The position numbers were made by a program, and so were the translations under genes. From JBFXAF01 sp050184585 (GTDB taxonomy: Bacteria > Pseudomonadota > Alphaproteobacteria > Rhizobiales > Rhizobiaceae), in contig JBFXAF010000002.1 in the NCBI GenBank assembly GCA_050184585.1, forward strand, positions 186,001 through 250,000: 64,000 bases of DNA, written 5' to 3'. Position 1 is the stretch's first letter, and each line of letters opens with the position of its first letter. The notes beneath the pieces are model-generated. The model had not been told where the DNA came from, ran no database searches, and saw only the letters and a list, made by a program, of their open reading frames with translations. This document shows positions 1 to 8,973 of this stretch, in pieces.

Positions 1-295
1 ACCGCGATCCGGTTGCGCTGCCTTGTCGTCGACGGCGGCTCGTCGGGACGTCCGGCGGTCGATCGGGACTGTCGCTGACCAGGATCAGCGGCAGTTCGGT
101 CGCGTCACCCGCACCGTATCGTGGATCGTCGGTCCACCGGCCACCATCCGGACTGCCGGCGGGCACACGCGGCTGGTCGGGCCGGAAGCCTGCCTTGCGG
201 ATCGCCGCTCGCAGAATGTCGGCGCGCAACGCGAAGGTTAGCGCCCTGAGCCAGTATCCCGTCGCACCGATGTCGCCCTTGCCTTCCGCTCGCAT
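1..295 (-). pseudogene. Toxin gene copy 1 (5' part, frameshifted, cut by window edge)
   Basis: This is the first copy of the toxin gene found whole at 1230-1931. Starting from the equivalent ATG (295), the first ~80 codons match copy 2, including the DQPRVPAGSPDGGRWT segment. Near positions 40-50 copy 1 has one base fewer than copy 2 between the conserved flanks cggcgg and ccggcgg (13 versus 14 bases). The literal reading continues PDVPTSRRRR; restoring one base gives PDVPDEPPSTTRQRNRIA, which aligns with PEIPDEPPLTTRERNRLA of copy 2. A frameshift at about codon 84 is therefore the simplest reading, though an assembly error is possible. Left of about position 85 the two copies are clearly homologous but diverged. 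The 3' end and any paired immunity gene lie outside the window. Confidence 0.6.
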
Positions 296-433
296 CGCAT
301 CGCCCACGCGTTTCGCCGGACGAGAGGATGCGGCCGTCTCTGGGGGAGGTGGACAAGACCGGCGTCGATTCCGTGGAAAGCGCGAAATCCGTCCACGCTT
401 TCCGGCGGAGAGACTTCGTGACAAAGTCGCCCC

Positions 434-739
434 ATGCCCGACACCGTCACGATCGTGAGGCCGAAGGTCGCGCCCAAGACCGAGCGGCCGAAGCTGCACA
501 AGGTCATCCTGCTCAACGACGACTTCACGCCGCGCGACTTCGTCGTGCTGGTCCTGAAGGCCGAGTTCCGGCTGTCGACTGATCAGGCCCGTCGCGTCAT
601 GATCACCGCGCACCAGCGCGGCGTCTGCGTCGTCGCCGTGTTCCCGAAGGACGTGGCGGAGACCAAGGCGACCCGCGCCACCGACGCCGGCAAGGCGCAG
701 GGCTTTCCGCTCACCTTCACCACCGAGCCCGAGACCTGA
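434..739 (+). CDS. clpS: ATP-dependent Clp protease adaptor ClpS (copy 1)
   Basis: A 101-residue ClpS-family adaptor. ClpS binds the N-terminal domain of ClpA-type AAA+ unfoldases and delivers N-degron substrates to ClpP in the cytoplasm. The ClpS core is visible: a disordered N-terminus (residues 1-20), the HKVILLNDDFTPRDFV segment with the NDDFTP substrate-pocket signature, and the MITAHQRGVCVVAVFP helix-strand. Many alphaproteobacteria carry two ClpS paralogues, and the short form here resembles ClpS2. The protein is identical to the copy at 2070-2375. It is transcribed divergently from toxin copy 1. Whether it has any functional link to the toxin is unknown; it may only be a passenger of the duplication. 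Confidence 0.9.
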   Translation: MPDTVTIVRPKVAPKTERPKLHKVILLNDDFTPRDFVVLVLKAEFRLSTDQARRVMITAHQRGVCVVAVFPKDVAETKATRATDAGKAQGFPLTFTTEPET

Positions 740-822
740 GAACGCGCGGGACGTCGGGCAGGACGCTTGCCGACAATGTGGCCGAGGCGGCGGGGAAGAT
801 CGCAGGGTGGGTGGGCGGCAGC

Positions 823-1233
823 CTAGGCGTCAGGCAATCCTCGCCTGAACCGCGAGTTTGGGTTCGAGCCGCGCGGGAAATCGTTCTCCTCGATCGCATC
901 CACTGTCCAAGCGGCGTGGGCATTGAAGGGCGTATAGCGGGATTCCGCCACCCATTTCAGCGTCGCGAAGGCATCGTCTCTGGCGATGTCGAGAAGAATG
1001 TATGCGGCGTTCATCTTCACCTGGAGTTTTGGGTGGGCAAGCAAAGGATGGAGCGCCATCCTTTGGTCGCCGGGGCGTGATTGCAACTCGGCTGCGATTT
1101 CACGCACTCGTTTGTAAAGGCGATTGTATTTGCTCGGCGGGCCATCGATCATGAACTCATGTTGCTCACGCGAGAGTTCAACAAACAATTCAACCAGCTC
1201 TTCTACAGATTTTTTTTTAAGCTGCGTGCTCAT
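823..1233 (-). CDS. DUF2019 family protein, probable immunity protein
   Basis: A 136-residue, mostly helical protein of the DUF2019 type. Family features visible are the SVEELVELFVELSREQ start, the KYNRLYKRV segment, AAELQSRPGDQRMALHPLLAHPKLQVKMNAA-like text (residues ~47-77) and a HEAT-like helical end. Its ATG (1233-1231) overlaps the stop of the toxin gene upstream (1230-1232), so the two are translationally coupled. DUF2019 genes commonly sit just downstream of polymorphic toxin genes in proteobacteria, hence the inferred role of neutralising that toxin by direct binding. No signal peptide or membrane segment is seen, consistent with a cytoplasmic antitoxin. Confidence 0.72.
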   Translation of the reverse strand: MSTQLKKKSVEELVELFVELSREQHEFMIDGPPSKYNRLYKRVREIAAELQSRPGDQRMALHPLLAHPKLQVKMNAAYILLDIARDDAFATLKWVAESRYTPFNAHAAWTVDAIEENDFPRGSNPNSRFRRGLPDA

Positions 1234-1931
1234 TTGAGGACTCCAAACTTTCTAAGCGCCTCAAGTCCGATTTGCTGCCGAATATGCCACGGTTCGCTGC
1301 GCAGGAACGCACGCGGAGACAGCCCGCCAAAGTCAGAATTGGTCTGACTGTACCATCGCGTTATCTCCCAGTGTCTGTAAGTCGGAATGAGTACGACATT
1401 CTCGTCGCCGTCGATCAAGTCATCGGGAAATACGCCGCGCGCCGAACCCTTCTCAACAATATGGTGCTCATCGTAACCCGGCTTCGGGCCCCTGCCCTGC
1501 GCATAGAGTTCCTCCAATGTCTTCGGCGGCTCTAGAAACGCGACGATGCGGTCGCGAGCGTGATCGTAGACCCACGCCGCAACCTCGAATTCCCTGATCG
1601 CGGGCGTGACGATGTATATGAAGTTCGCGACCCGGACCGCGAGCCGATTCCGCTCCCTCGTCGTCAGCGGCGGTTCGTCGGGGATCTCCGGCGGCCGGTC
1701 GGGACTGTCGCTGACAAGGATCAGCGGCAGTTCAGTCGCGTCACCCGCACCGTATCGTGGATCGTCGGTCCACCGGCCACCATCCGGACTGCCGGCGGGC
1801 ACACGCGGCTGGTCGGGCCGGAAGCCTGCCTTGCGGATCGCCGCTCGCAGAATGTCGGCGCGCAACGCGAAGGTTAGCGCCCTGAGCCAGTATCCCGTCG
1901 CACCGATGTCGCCCTTGCCTTCCGCTCGCAT
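1230..1931 (-). CDS. Putative polymorphic toxin with HNH/EHH-type nuclease-like C-terminus
   Basis: 233 residues from the ATG at 1931; a GTG at 1943 is an alternative start. The N-terminal part contains RPDQPRVPAGSPDGGRWT (residues ~38-55), a linker text seen ahead of many rhizobial toxin-like C-termini. The C-terminal part has YDEHHIVEK (residues ~153-161), then DENVVLIPTYRHWEI and a WHIRQQIGLEALRKFG end. A paired histidine in an EHH context followed by an N-V-V-x-I segment and another histidine is the layout of HNH/EHH-type nuclease toxins, so DNase or RNase activity is inferred, not shown. It overlaps the DUF2019 gene by 4 bp. It has no signal peptide. The route of delivery is unknown; the T6SS in the window is one possibility. 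Confidence 0.7.
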   Translation of the reverse strand: MRAEGKGDIGATGYWLRALTFALRADILRAAIRKAGFRPDQPRVPAGSPDGGRWTDDPRYGAGDATELPLILVSDSPDRPPEIPDEPPLTTRERNRLAVRVANFIYIVTPAIREFEVAAWVYDHARDRIVAFLEPPKTLEELYAQGRGPKPGYDEHHIVEKGSARGVFPDDLIDGDENVVLIPTYRHWEITRWYSQTNSDFGGLSPRAFLRSEPWHIRQQIGLEALRKFGVLK

Positions 1932-2069
1932 CGCATCGCCCACGCGTTTCGCCGGACGAGAGGATGCGGCCGTCTCTGGGGGAGGTGGACAAGACCGGCG
2001 TCGATTCCGTGGAAAGCGCGAAATCCGTCCACGCTTTCCGGCGGAGAGACTTCGTGACAAAGTCGCCCC
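1932..2069. promoter_or_regulatory. Divergent intergenic region between toxin and clpS (also at 296-433)
   Basis: 138 bp shared by both copies. It contains an 8-bp inverted repeat GGAAAGCG / CGCTTTCC (2011-2018 and 2032-2039; in copy 1 at 375-382 and 396-403) and, next to the clpS start, a GACTT...AAGTC repeat. These could be operator sites for either divergent gene. No convincing -35/-10 pair was found. Confidence 0.3.
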
Positions 2070-2375
2070 ATGCCCGACACCGTCACGATCGTGAGGCCGA
2101 AGGTCGCGCCCAAGACCGAGCGGCCGAAGCTGCACAAGGTCATCCTGCTCAACGACGACTTCACGCCGCGCGACTTCGTCGTGCTGGTCCTGAAGGCCGA
2201 GTTCCGGCTGTCGACTGATCAGGCCCGTCGCGTCATGATCACCGCGCACCAGCGCGGCGTCTGCGTCGTCGCCGTGTTCCCGAAGGACGTGGCGGAGACC
2301 AAGGCGACCCGCGCCACCGACGCCGGCAAGGCGCAGGGCTTTCCGCTCACCTTCACCACCGAGCCAGAAACCTGA
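2070..2375 (+). CDS. clpS: ATP-dependent Clp protease adaptor ClpS (copy 2)
   Basis: Its 101-residue product is identical to the product of 434-739; the genes differ by two synonymous bases in the last codons. It has the same NDDFTP pocket motif and the same divergent arrangement with a toxin gene, here the intact copy. A histidine kinase gene follows 102 bp downstream on the same strand. Which copy is ancestral cannot be told from the window. Confidence 0.9.
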   Translation: MPDTVTIVRPKVAPKTERPKLHKVILLNDDFTPRDFVVLVLKAEFRLSTDQARRVMITAHQRGVCVVAVFPKDVAETKATRATDAGKAQGFPLTFTTEPET

Positions 2376-2477
2376 TCGAGCCACGCCGGCTGCGGCATGC
2401 CTCGTCGATCCATCAGCCGATGCTTAACCTAACGTCAATGCCCATCCCTCATTTTGAGCTTTGCAACGAGGGAACCG

Positions 2478-4496
<2,019 letters not shown>

Positions 4497-4499
4497 CCG

Positions 4500-5255
4500 T
4501 CAGCGGGCCGGCATCGCGGCCACTGCCCTGATCGTGGTCGCGGCCCGTGCCGCCGGATCGTCGAGCGTCTCGGCAGCGATGGCGTAGAGATCGGTGAGGC
4601 TGGCCTCCGCATCGGTCGCCACGCCGCCGACCGCCACGCTCAGCATGTTCTCGACTCCCTCCGGCGCGAAGTAGCGCGCCGCCACCGCCGCGCGGATGCG
4701 TTCGCCGACGTCCTGCGCGTGGTCGGCGTCCGCCCCCGGCAGGAGCACGCCGAACCTGTCGGTGGCGATGCGCGCGACGACGTCGCCGGTGCGGACGGAG
4801 GAGCGGATCGCGTCCGCCACCTGGGCGAGCGCCTCGTCGCGCCAGGCAAACCCGTAGCGCCGGTTGATGGTGTCGAGCGCTCCCGCGTCGACGATCAGGA
4901 ACGCCCCGCCTGCGCTGCCTTCGGCGCGGCGTGCGCGTCGGTCCTCGACCAGCCCCGCCAGCGCCGTGCCGTCGATGAAGCCGGTGGCGCGGTCGCGCAT
5001 CGAGGCGACGACCAGGGTCCGGTGCGCGGCGCGCCTCCTCTCCCGCTCGACCGCGACCCACACGACGAGCGGCGTCACCAGCATCAGCGGCAGGACGATC
5101 GCCAGCATGACGCCGGTCGTGAACGCATCGAGCCCGCCGACGGCCAGCAGACCGTAGCCGAGACCATGGGAGACGAGCACCGCCGCGGGCAGGATTGGCA
5201 CGATCAGCCTCGCGGCATCGCGCATGATCCGGCCTGTCCGTGTTCCGATGTCCAT
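4500..5255 (-). CDS. Membrane protein with degenerate GGDEF domain
   Basis: 251 residues. Two hydrophobic stretches (about residues 15-40 and 44-66) are followed by a GGDEF-like fold: DRATGFIDGTAL, AFLIVDAGALDTINRRYGFAWRDEALAQVADAI and VVARIATDRFGVLLPGAD. The GG(D/E)EF signature is replaced by ATDRF, and the RxxD inhibitory site is not evident. Diguanylate cyclase activity is therefore unlikely; a c-di-GMP-independent sensory or partner role is more plausible. It is convergent with the histidine kinase, with only 3 bp between the stop codons. Confidence 0.75.
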   Translation of the reverse strand: MDIGTRTGRIMRDAARLIVPILPAAVLVSHGLGYGLLAVGGLDAFTTGVMLAIVLPLMLVTPLVVWVAVERERRRAAHRTLVVASMRDRATGFIDGTALAGLVEDRRARRAEGSAGGAFLIVDAGALDTINRRYGFAWRDEALAQVADAIRSSVRTGDVVARIATDRFGVLLPGADADHAQDVGERIRAAVAARYFAPEGVENMLSVAVGGVATDAEASLTDLYAIAAETLDDPAARAATTIRAVAAMPAR

Positions 5256-5418
5256 CGCGCACGCTCCGCTGCCTTCCGACGCTAGGCGTCGCGGCGTTGA
5301 ACGGAGGTTTCGCGGATCGGTCGGAATTTAACGGAATACGATCGCCGCGGCGAACCGAACGCGCCGCCGGGTCCATCTTGCCCGGACGGCGCGTCGCAAG
5401 GGAGCCGGCGGGCCCTGA

Positions 5419-5859
5419 TCAGCCAAGCATCTTGTCGAGGCAGGCGAGGATGTCGGTCCACCCCTTGGTGTGGCCGTCGCGCGCTTGCTCGCTGCGGAAC
5501 TTCACCTGATGCAGCGTCACCTCCGTCGTGCCCGCATCCACCTCCCTGAAGTCGATGGTGACCACGCTGTCGTCGAGCGAGTGCGGCGACTGCCAGGTGA
5601 AGGCGAGACGGGCATGCCTGTCGATCTCCACATAGGTCCCGGCATGGGGGATGTCCTTGCCGCCATCCGTCATCACGATCGAGAAGCGGCCTCCCTTGAC
5701 CGGATCGTTCGTCACCCGGGCGGCCGTGGTGCCTCCCGGTCGCATGAACTTGGCCAGCATCTCTGCCGAAAGCCACGCGTCGAAAACCATCTTCCTCGGC
5801 GCAGCGATCCTGCGGCTCACTGTCAGTTCCAGTTCATCCATCACGGCGTTCATCGTCAT
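5419..5859 (-). CDS. AHSA1/SRPBCC domain protein
   Basis: 146 residues from the ATG at 5859, preceded by GGAAAGGA; an upstream in-frame start at 5871 is less favoured. The SRPBCC/AHSA1 fold is visible: VSRRIAAPRKMVFDAWLSAEMLAKFMRP, GGRFSIVMTDGG, YVEIDRHARLAFTW, and a C-terminal helix (GWTDILACLDKML). The family has a hydrophobic ligand cavity; its members bind small molecules or, in eukaryotes, Hsp90. The gene overlaps the 3' end of the ArsR gene by 26 bp. ArsR-AHSA1 pairs are common in rhizobia and the ligand is generally unknown. Confidence 0.85.
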   Translation of the reverse strand: MTMNAVMDELELTVSRRIAAPRKMVFDAWLSAEMLAKFMRPGGTTAARVTNDPVKGGRFSIVMTDGGKDIPHAGTYVEIDRHARLAFTWQSPHSLDDSVVTIDFREVDAGTTEVTLHQVKFRSEQARDGHTKGWTDILACLDKMLG

Positions 5860-6181
5860 TGTCCTTTCCAACGAGCAACTCGTCGAGCGCCCTCAGGCGC
5901 AGTTCCCAGATCGACTTCAGTTCGCCGAACCAGCGCTCGGTCACCCGCAGCGGGGCGAGCTCGGCCGCGATGAAATGCTCGCGGCCCACGGTCCGGCGGG
6001 TGACCAGCCCCGCCTCTTCCAACACTTTGATGTGCTTGGAGACGGAGTTGAGCGACATGTCGAAATGAGTCGCCAGCGCGGTCACCCTCAGAGCCCCTTC
6101 CTGCACGAGCAGGGTCAGGATCCGCCGGCGCGTGGTATCGCCGGCGGCCTTGAGGATCGTTGAAAGCGCCTCATCGTCCAT
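5834..6181 (-). CDS. ArsR-family transcriptional regulator
   Basis: 115 residues with the winged helix-turn-helix of the ArsR/SmtB family: ILKAAGDTTRRRILTLLVQEGALRVTALA, recognition helix MSLNSVSKHIKVLEEAGLV and wing RRTVGREHFI. The metal-site motif ELCVCDL of metal sensors is absent, which fits the subgroup that partners AHSA1 proteins. The start at 6181 leaves a leader of only ~13 nt below the predicted promoter. Half-sites overlapping that promoter suggest autoregulation of the two-gene operon. Confidence 0.88.
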   Translation of the reverse strand: MDDEALSTILKAAGDTTRRRILTLLVQEGALRVTALATHFDMSLNSVSKHIKVLEEAGLVTRRTVGREHFIAAELAPLRVTERWFGELKSIWELRLRALDELLVGKDNDDERRDG

Positions 6182-6183
6182 TC

Positions 6184-6241
6184 ATTCACCCTTATGGTTG
6201 AATATAGGTCGCGCCGGTCTTTGTCAACCGTTTGGGTGAAT
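6184..6241 (-). promoter_or_regulatory. Promoter and likely operator of the arsR-AHSA1 operon
   Basis: On the minus strand a perfect -35 TTGACA (6222-6227) and a -10 TATATT (6201-6206) are separated by 15 bp. Three copies of an ATTCACCC-type half-site surround them: 6184-6191, 6196-6203 (inverted, one mismatch) and 6234-6241 (inverted). The first two form an imperfect palindrome over the start region, typical of ArsR autorepression. Function is inferred from position and symmetry. Confidence 0.55.
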
Positions 6242-6280
6242 AATTCCGCCGATCGGGCCGTCGCCGCGGCGATCAGCCTG

Positions 6281-7117
6281 TCAGCGCGCTTCGTCGACGG
6301 CCCCGTGGGAGGTATCCGGAACCTCGTAGGTCCACACCCGGAACCCTTTCAGCACATGCGGCCCGAAGGAGTTGATCAGCGGGATGTCCGCCGCGTCGCG
6401 CCCCCGCGCCACCACGATGCGGCCGATCCGCGGAACATTGTTGCGCGGATCGAACGTGCGCCACGCGCCATCGAGGAAGACCTCGATCCAGGCGCTGAAG
6501 TCCATCGGGTCGACGACCGGCACGCCGATGTCGCCGAGATGGCCGTTCACGTAGCGGGCGGGGATGTTCAGGCAGCGGCAGAAGGCCACCGCCAGGTGGG
6601 CGAAGTCGCGGCAGACGCCGACGCGCTCATGGAACGCCTCGTAGGCCGTGCGCGTCGAACGGGCCTGCATGTAGTCGAAATGGACGTGGCCGTGGACGAA
6701 GTCGCAGATCGCCTGCACCCGCCCCCAGCCCGGCGCGATGCCGCCGAAGAGGTCCCATGCGCTCTGGCTGAGGCGGTCCGTCTCGCAATAGCGGCTGCCC
6801 ATGAGGTAGACGAGGCATTCGTCCGGCAGCTCAGGCACCGGCAGTTCCCGGGCCTCGGGTAGAACCTCGTCCAGCTTGCCGTCGTCCTCGATCGTGGCGT
6901 CGCCCCACATCGTCAGGTCGCCGGCCGGCGCGACGAGCCTCAGGCAGCGGTTGCCGAACAGGTCGCGATAGGTCGACACCGGGACGTCGGGCGTGGTGAA
7001 CGTCGTCTCCGCCACCCGGATGTCGGCGGCGCGATCGTCGTGCACCGAGAGCAGGCAGACCAGCGCGGTGGGTTGCGGGCAGGTCAGTGTGATCTCGTAG
7101 CCATAGCGGATCAGCAT
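6281..7117 (-). CDS. Transglutaminase-like cysteine protease family protein
   Basis: 278 residues from the ATG at 7117. An N-terminal beta domain (MLIRYGYEITLTCPQPTAL) is followed by a transglutaminase core. The catalytic Cys is in HERVGVCRDFAHLAVAFCR, the His region in DFSAWIEVFLDGAWRTFDPR and the Asp in the same FDPR motif. This is the bacterial transglutaminase-like family of about 270-300 residues, often acting as a protease or amidase on unknown substrates. No signal peptide is seen. In the FSAWIE segment, where other members usually have a His, Ser-Ala-Trp is present, so the exact triad should be checked. A 109-bp gap separates it from the next gene upstream on the same strand. Confidence 0.85.
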   Translation of the reverse strand: MLIRYGYEITLTCPQPTALVCLLSVHDDRAADIRVAETTFTTPDVPVSTYRDLFGNRCLRLVAPAGDLTMWGDATIEDDGKLDEVLPEARELPVPELPDECLVYLMGSRYCETDRLSQSAWDLFGGIAPGWGRVQAICDFVHGHVHFDYMQARSTRTAYEAFHERVGVCRDFAHLAVAFCRCLNIPARYVNGHLGDIGVPVVDPMDFSAWIEVFLDGAWRTFDPRNNVPRIGRIVVARGRDAADIPLINSFGPHVLKGFRVWTYEVPDTSHGAVDEAR

Positions 7118-7226
7118 CGTTCGTGCACCCTTGCCGGAAATCGGCTTCGGCAAGCGTACAGGACCTTCGATACCCACGGGAATAGCACGAGTGCGGCGAG
7201 CCCTGGGATGTCGACGCGGCCCGCCG

Positions 7227-7823
7227 TCACCCCTTGAAGGTCGGGCGCCGCGGCGGAACGAGTTCGCTGAACTCGGGGAAGCTCTTCCACGCCGGTTCCG
7301 GCGGCTCGCCGCCGGGGGTCGGCGTATAGGCCGACGGTTCGACCAGTTGCATCGACGGCACGTAACGCGGACAGTTCGCGAAGATCGCCCGCGCCGCGAC
7401 GCGCACGATGAGCTGCGCGCCCACCGTCTCGGCCAGCAGCGGATCGTCGCGGACCACCTTCGCCGTGCCGTTGACGCGCAGGCGCTGCGGCCTTCCATGC
7501 ATGGCGATGAAGAGCAGGCCGACGCTTGCGTTGGCGACGATGTTTCCCAGGCTCTTGAACATGCCGTTGCCGTCGAAATCTGGAAACGCCAGTTCGCCCG
7601 GCCCCGTGATCCTGACGAACCCCGGCATGCCGCCCTTGAAGGAGCAGTCCGGCCGGCCCTCGGCGTCGGCCGTCGCCAGGAAGAAGTAGGGCAGGCTCTC
7701 GATGAAGCTCCTGTGGTCGGCCGTGAACTCGACCCGCGCGAAACTCTCCAGCCGATCGGCGATCCCCCGGCTGTTGAAGTGGTCCTGCAACTCGCGATTG
7801 CCCTGGTGATAGAGGTCCGGCAT
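7227..7823 (-). CDS. Pyridoxamine 5'-phosphate oxidase family (FMN-binding) protein
   Basis: 198 residues. It has the split-barrel flavin-binding fold: SFIESLPYFFLATADAEGRPDCSFKGG, the FPDFDGNGMFKSLGNIVANASVGLLFI strand-loop region (FMN phosphate contact), and RLRVNGTAKVVRDDP. This pattern matches the PNPOx-like subgroup of ~200 residues whose members are flavin-dependent oxidoreductases rather than true PdxH. The substrate is unknown. The start at 7823 gives MPDLYHQGNRELQDHF, which is usual for the subgroup. Confidence 0.85.
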   Translation of the reverse strand: MPDLYHQGNRELQDHFNSRGIADRLESFARVEFTADHRSFIESLPYFFLATADAEGRPDCSFKGGMPGFVRITGPGELAFPDFDGNGMFKSLGNIVANASVGLLFIAMHGRPQRLRVNGTAKVVRDDPLLAETVGAQLIVRVAARAIFANCPRYVPSMQLVEPSAYTPTPGGEPPEPAWKSFPEFSELVPPRRPTFKG

Positions 7824-7947
7824 GTGTCCCGCTCCGCGTTCGCATTGGCTTGGATTGGCGGCGCCCGGTGCGCTCCGGCGGCTCTCGGCTCATGTCCGAT
7901 CCGCCGGAAGCAGGGTGGCGCGGCCACCAGATCATTGCCGACTGCCG

Positions 7948-8334
7948 TCAGCCGTGCGAATGGCCGGCGGTCGCGTAGTCGATCATGCCCTGGAAATCGA
8001 CGACCACCGCCGGCTCGTCGCCGACCGTCCAGGCGTCGTGGCCGCTTGGCAGGAGCGAGACGTCGCCCGGCCTGCAGTCGAACTCCGACCCGTCGTCCAT
8101 CTTGATCCTGAGCACGCCCGCGACGTGATACTGGAAGTGCGGCGCCTCGCAGCTCTTCGTCTTGGCGAGCGGCTGCACCGACGTCGCCCAGCGCCATCCG
8201 GGCTCGAACACGCCGCGGCCGATCGTGGCGCCGCCGACCTTGATGAGTTCGAGGCGGCCTTTCGGAAACTCGCGGACCTCGTCGGGAATCCCGAAATTCT
8301 TCAGTTCCGCCTTCATTGCGCTTTCGATCGACAT
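7948..8334 (-). CDS. Cupin-domain protein
   Basis: 128 residues from the ATG at 8334, with GGAAAGGAACG upstream. A single small beta-barrel: GRGVFEPGWRWATSV, CEAPHFQYHVAGVLRIKMDDGSEF and CRPGDVSLLPSGHDAWTVGDEP. Metal-ligand candidates (His in HFQYH, Glu in CEAPH, His in SGHDAW) are present. The function is unknown; such single-domain cupins can be enzymes or sensors. Genes on both sides run on the same strand but with gaps over 120 bp, so co-transcription is uncertain. Confidence 0.82.
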   Translation of the reverse strand: MSIESAMKAELKNFGIPDEVREFPKGRLELIKVGGATIGRGVFEPGWRWATSVQPLAKTKSCEAPHFQYHVAGVLRIKMDDGSEFDCRPGDVSLLPSGHDAWTVGDEPAVVVDFQGMIDYATAGHSHG

Positions 8335-8459
8335 GGCTCGTTCCTTTCCTGTTGAAGTCGTCGCGTTCCTGTCCCGCGCACGCAGCCGTCGTCGATGTCC
8401 GGCATCACGATGATGCCCGGATCGTCTGAACCGGCAGCCGTAAAATGCGTGGTGCGTTG

Positions 8460-8822
8460 TTACTCGTCCCAGGCCTGGACGACGGTCTGGTCGACGATCA
8501 GCCCGTCCTCGAGCTTGAGCAGCGCGATGCAAAGGACCTTCGCGCCGTCCGGGTAGGTGCAGGCCTGTGTGAACGCCATCTGGTCGCCGTCCGCTATCGT
8601 GACGTCCACGCGGTGAGTCATCGTGCGGCTGCAGATGTCGTCCCAGAACGTCGAGATCGCGCCACGCCCCCTGATCTCCCTCGGCTTGCTCGGCGGATTG
8701 TTGCGATCGACGATCCTGGTCACCGCATGATCGGCGTAGAACTGCGCGAGCGCCCGGCCGTCGCGCGCCTCGATGGCGCGCTTGATCGCGGCTCCGCTCA
8801 CGGGCTTGGACTTGGCAGGCAT
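8460..8822 (-). CDS. SnoaL/NTF2-like domain protein
   Basis: 120 residues with the cone-shaped NTF2-like layout: helical start SGAAIKRAIEARDGRALAQFYADHAV, then TRIVDRNNPPSKPREIRGRGAISTFWDDI and a beta-sheet end finishing GLIVDQTVVQAWDE. The SnoaL-like family binds small hydrophobic substrates, and many members are polyketide cyclase-like or of unknown role. No catalytic residues can be assigned confidently. Confidence 0.8.
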   Translation of the reverse strand: MPAKSKPVSGAAIKRAIEARDGRALAQFYADHAVTRIVDRNNPPSKPREIRGRGAISTFWDDICSRTMTHRVDVTIADGDQMAFTQACTYPDGAKVLCIALLKLEDGLIVDQTVVQAWDE

Positions 8823-8973
8823 GATGTCCTCCGGGCTCTGAAGCCGCGCCCGCCTTGCGTCGGGTTGACGATGTGGGACGGGATCGACTGCTGGCGTTGA
8901 ACCTAGCCCGTCGCGCCCTCCCCCGCTTCCACCGAAAGCGCCATTTCGGCGATGGCTCGATCGGGCCAGTCGC

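Larger units (their letters stand above)
1..739. repeat. Tandem duplication, copy 1 (toxin 5' end + clpS)
   Basis: Positions 1-739 correspond to 1637-2375 with an offset of 1636. From about 86 to about 727 the copies look identical. To the left (1-85) they are homologous but diverged, and the last codons of clpS differ by two synonymous changes. The unit carries the divergent 5' end of the toxin gene, the shared intergenic region and the whole of clpS. Identity in the middle with divergence on both sides fits recent duplication or gene conversion. Confidence 0.9.
1637..2375. repeat. Tandem duplication, copy 2 (toxin 5' end + clpS)
   Basis: Second copy of the block at 1-739. The DUF2019 gene and the 3' part of the toxin gene (740-1636) lie between the two copies, giving the order toxin'-clpS / immunity-toxin-clpS. 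Immediately right of the second clpS the sequence no longer matches what follows copy 1. Confidence 0.9.

Noticed and set aside
1230..2384. Extension of the toxin gene to a 384-codon frame starting at 2384
   Set aside because: The extra 150 residues are the antisense of clpS and its upstream region; the RVPAGSPDGG family starts from the ATG at 1931 or a nearby GTG.
4500..5255. Active diguanylate cyclase
   Set aside because: The GGDEF signature reads ATDRF, so catalysis is not supported.
6281..8197. A 638-codon minus frame that joins the transglutaminase with upstream sequence
   Set aside because: Upstream of 7117 it covers the flavin oxidoreductase and cupin genes in another frame; the transglutaminase family starts at MLIRYGYEI.
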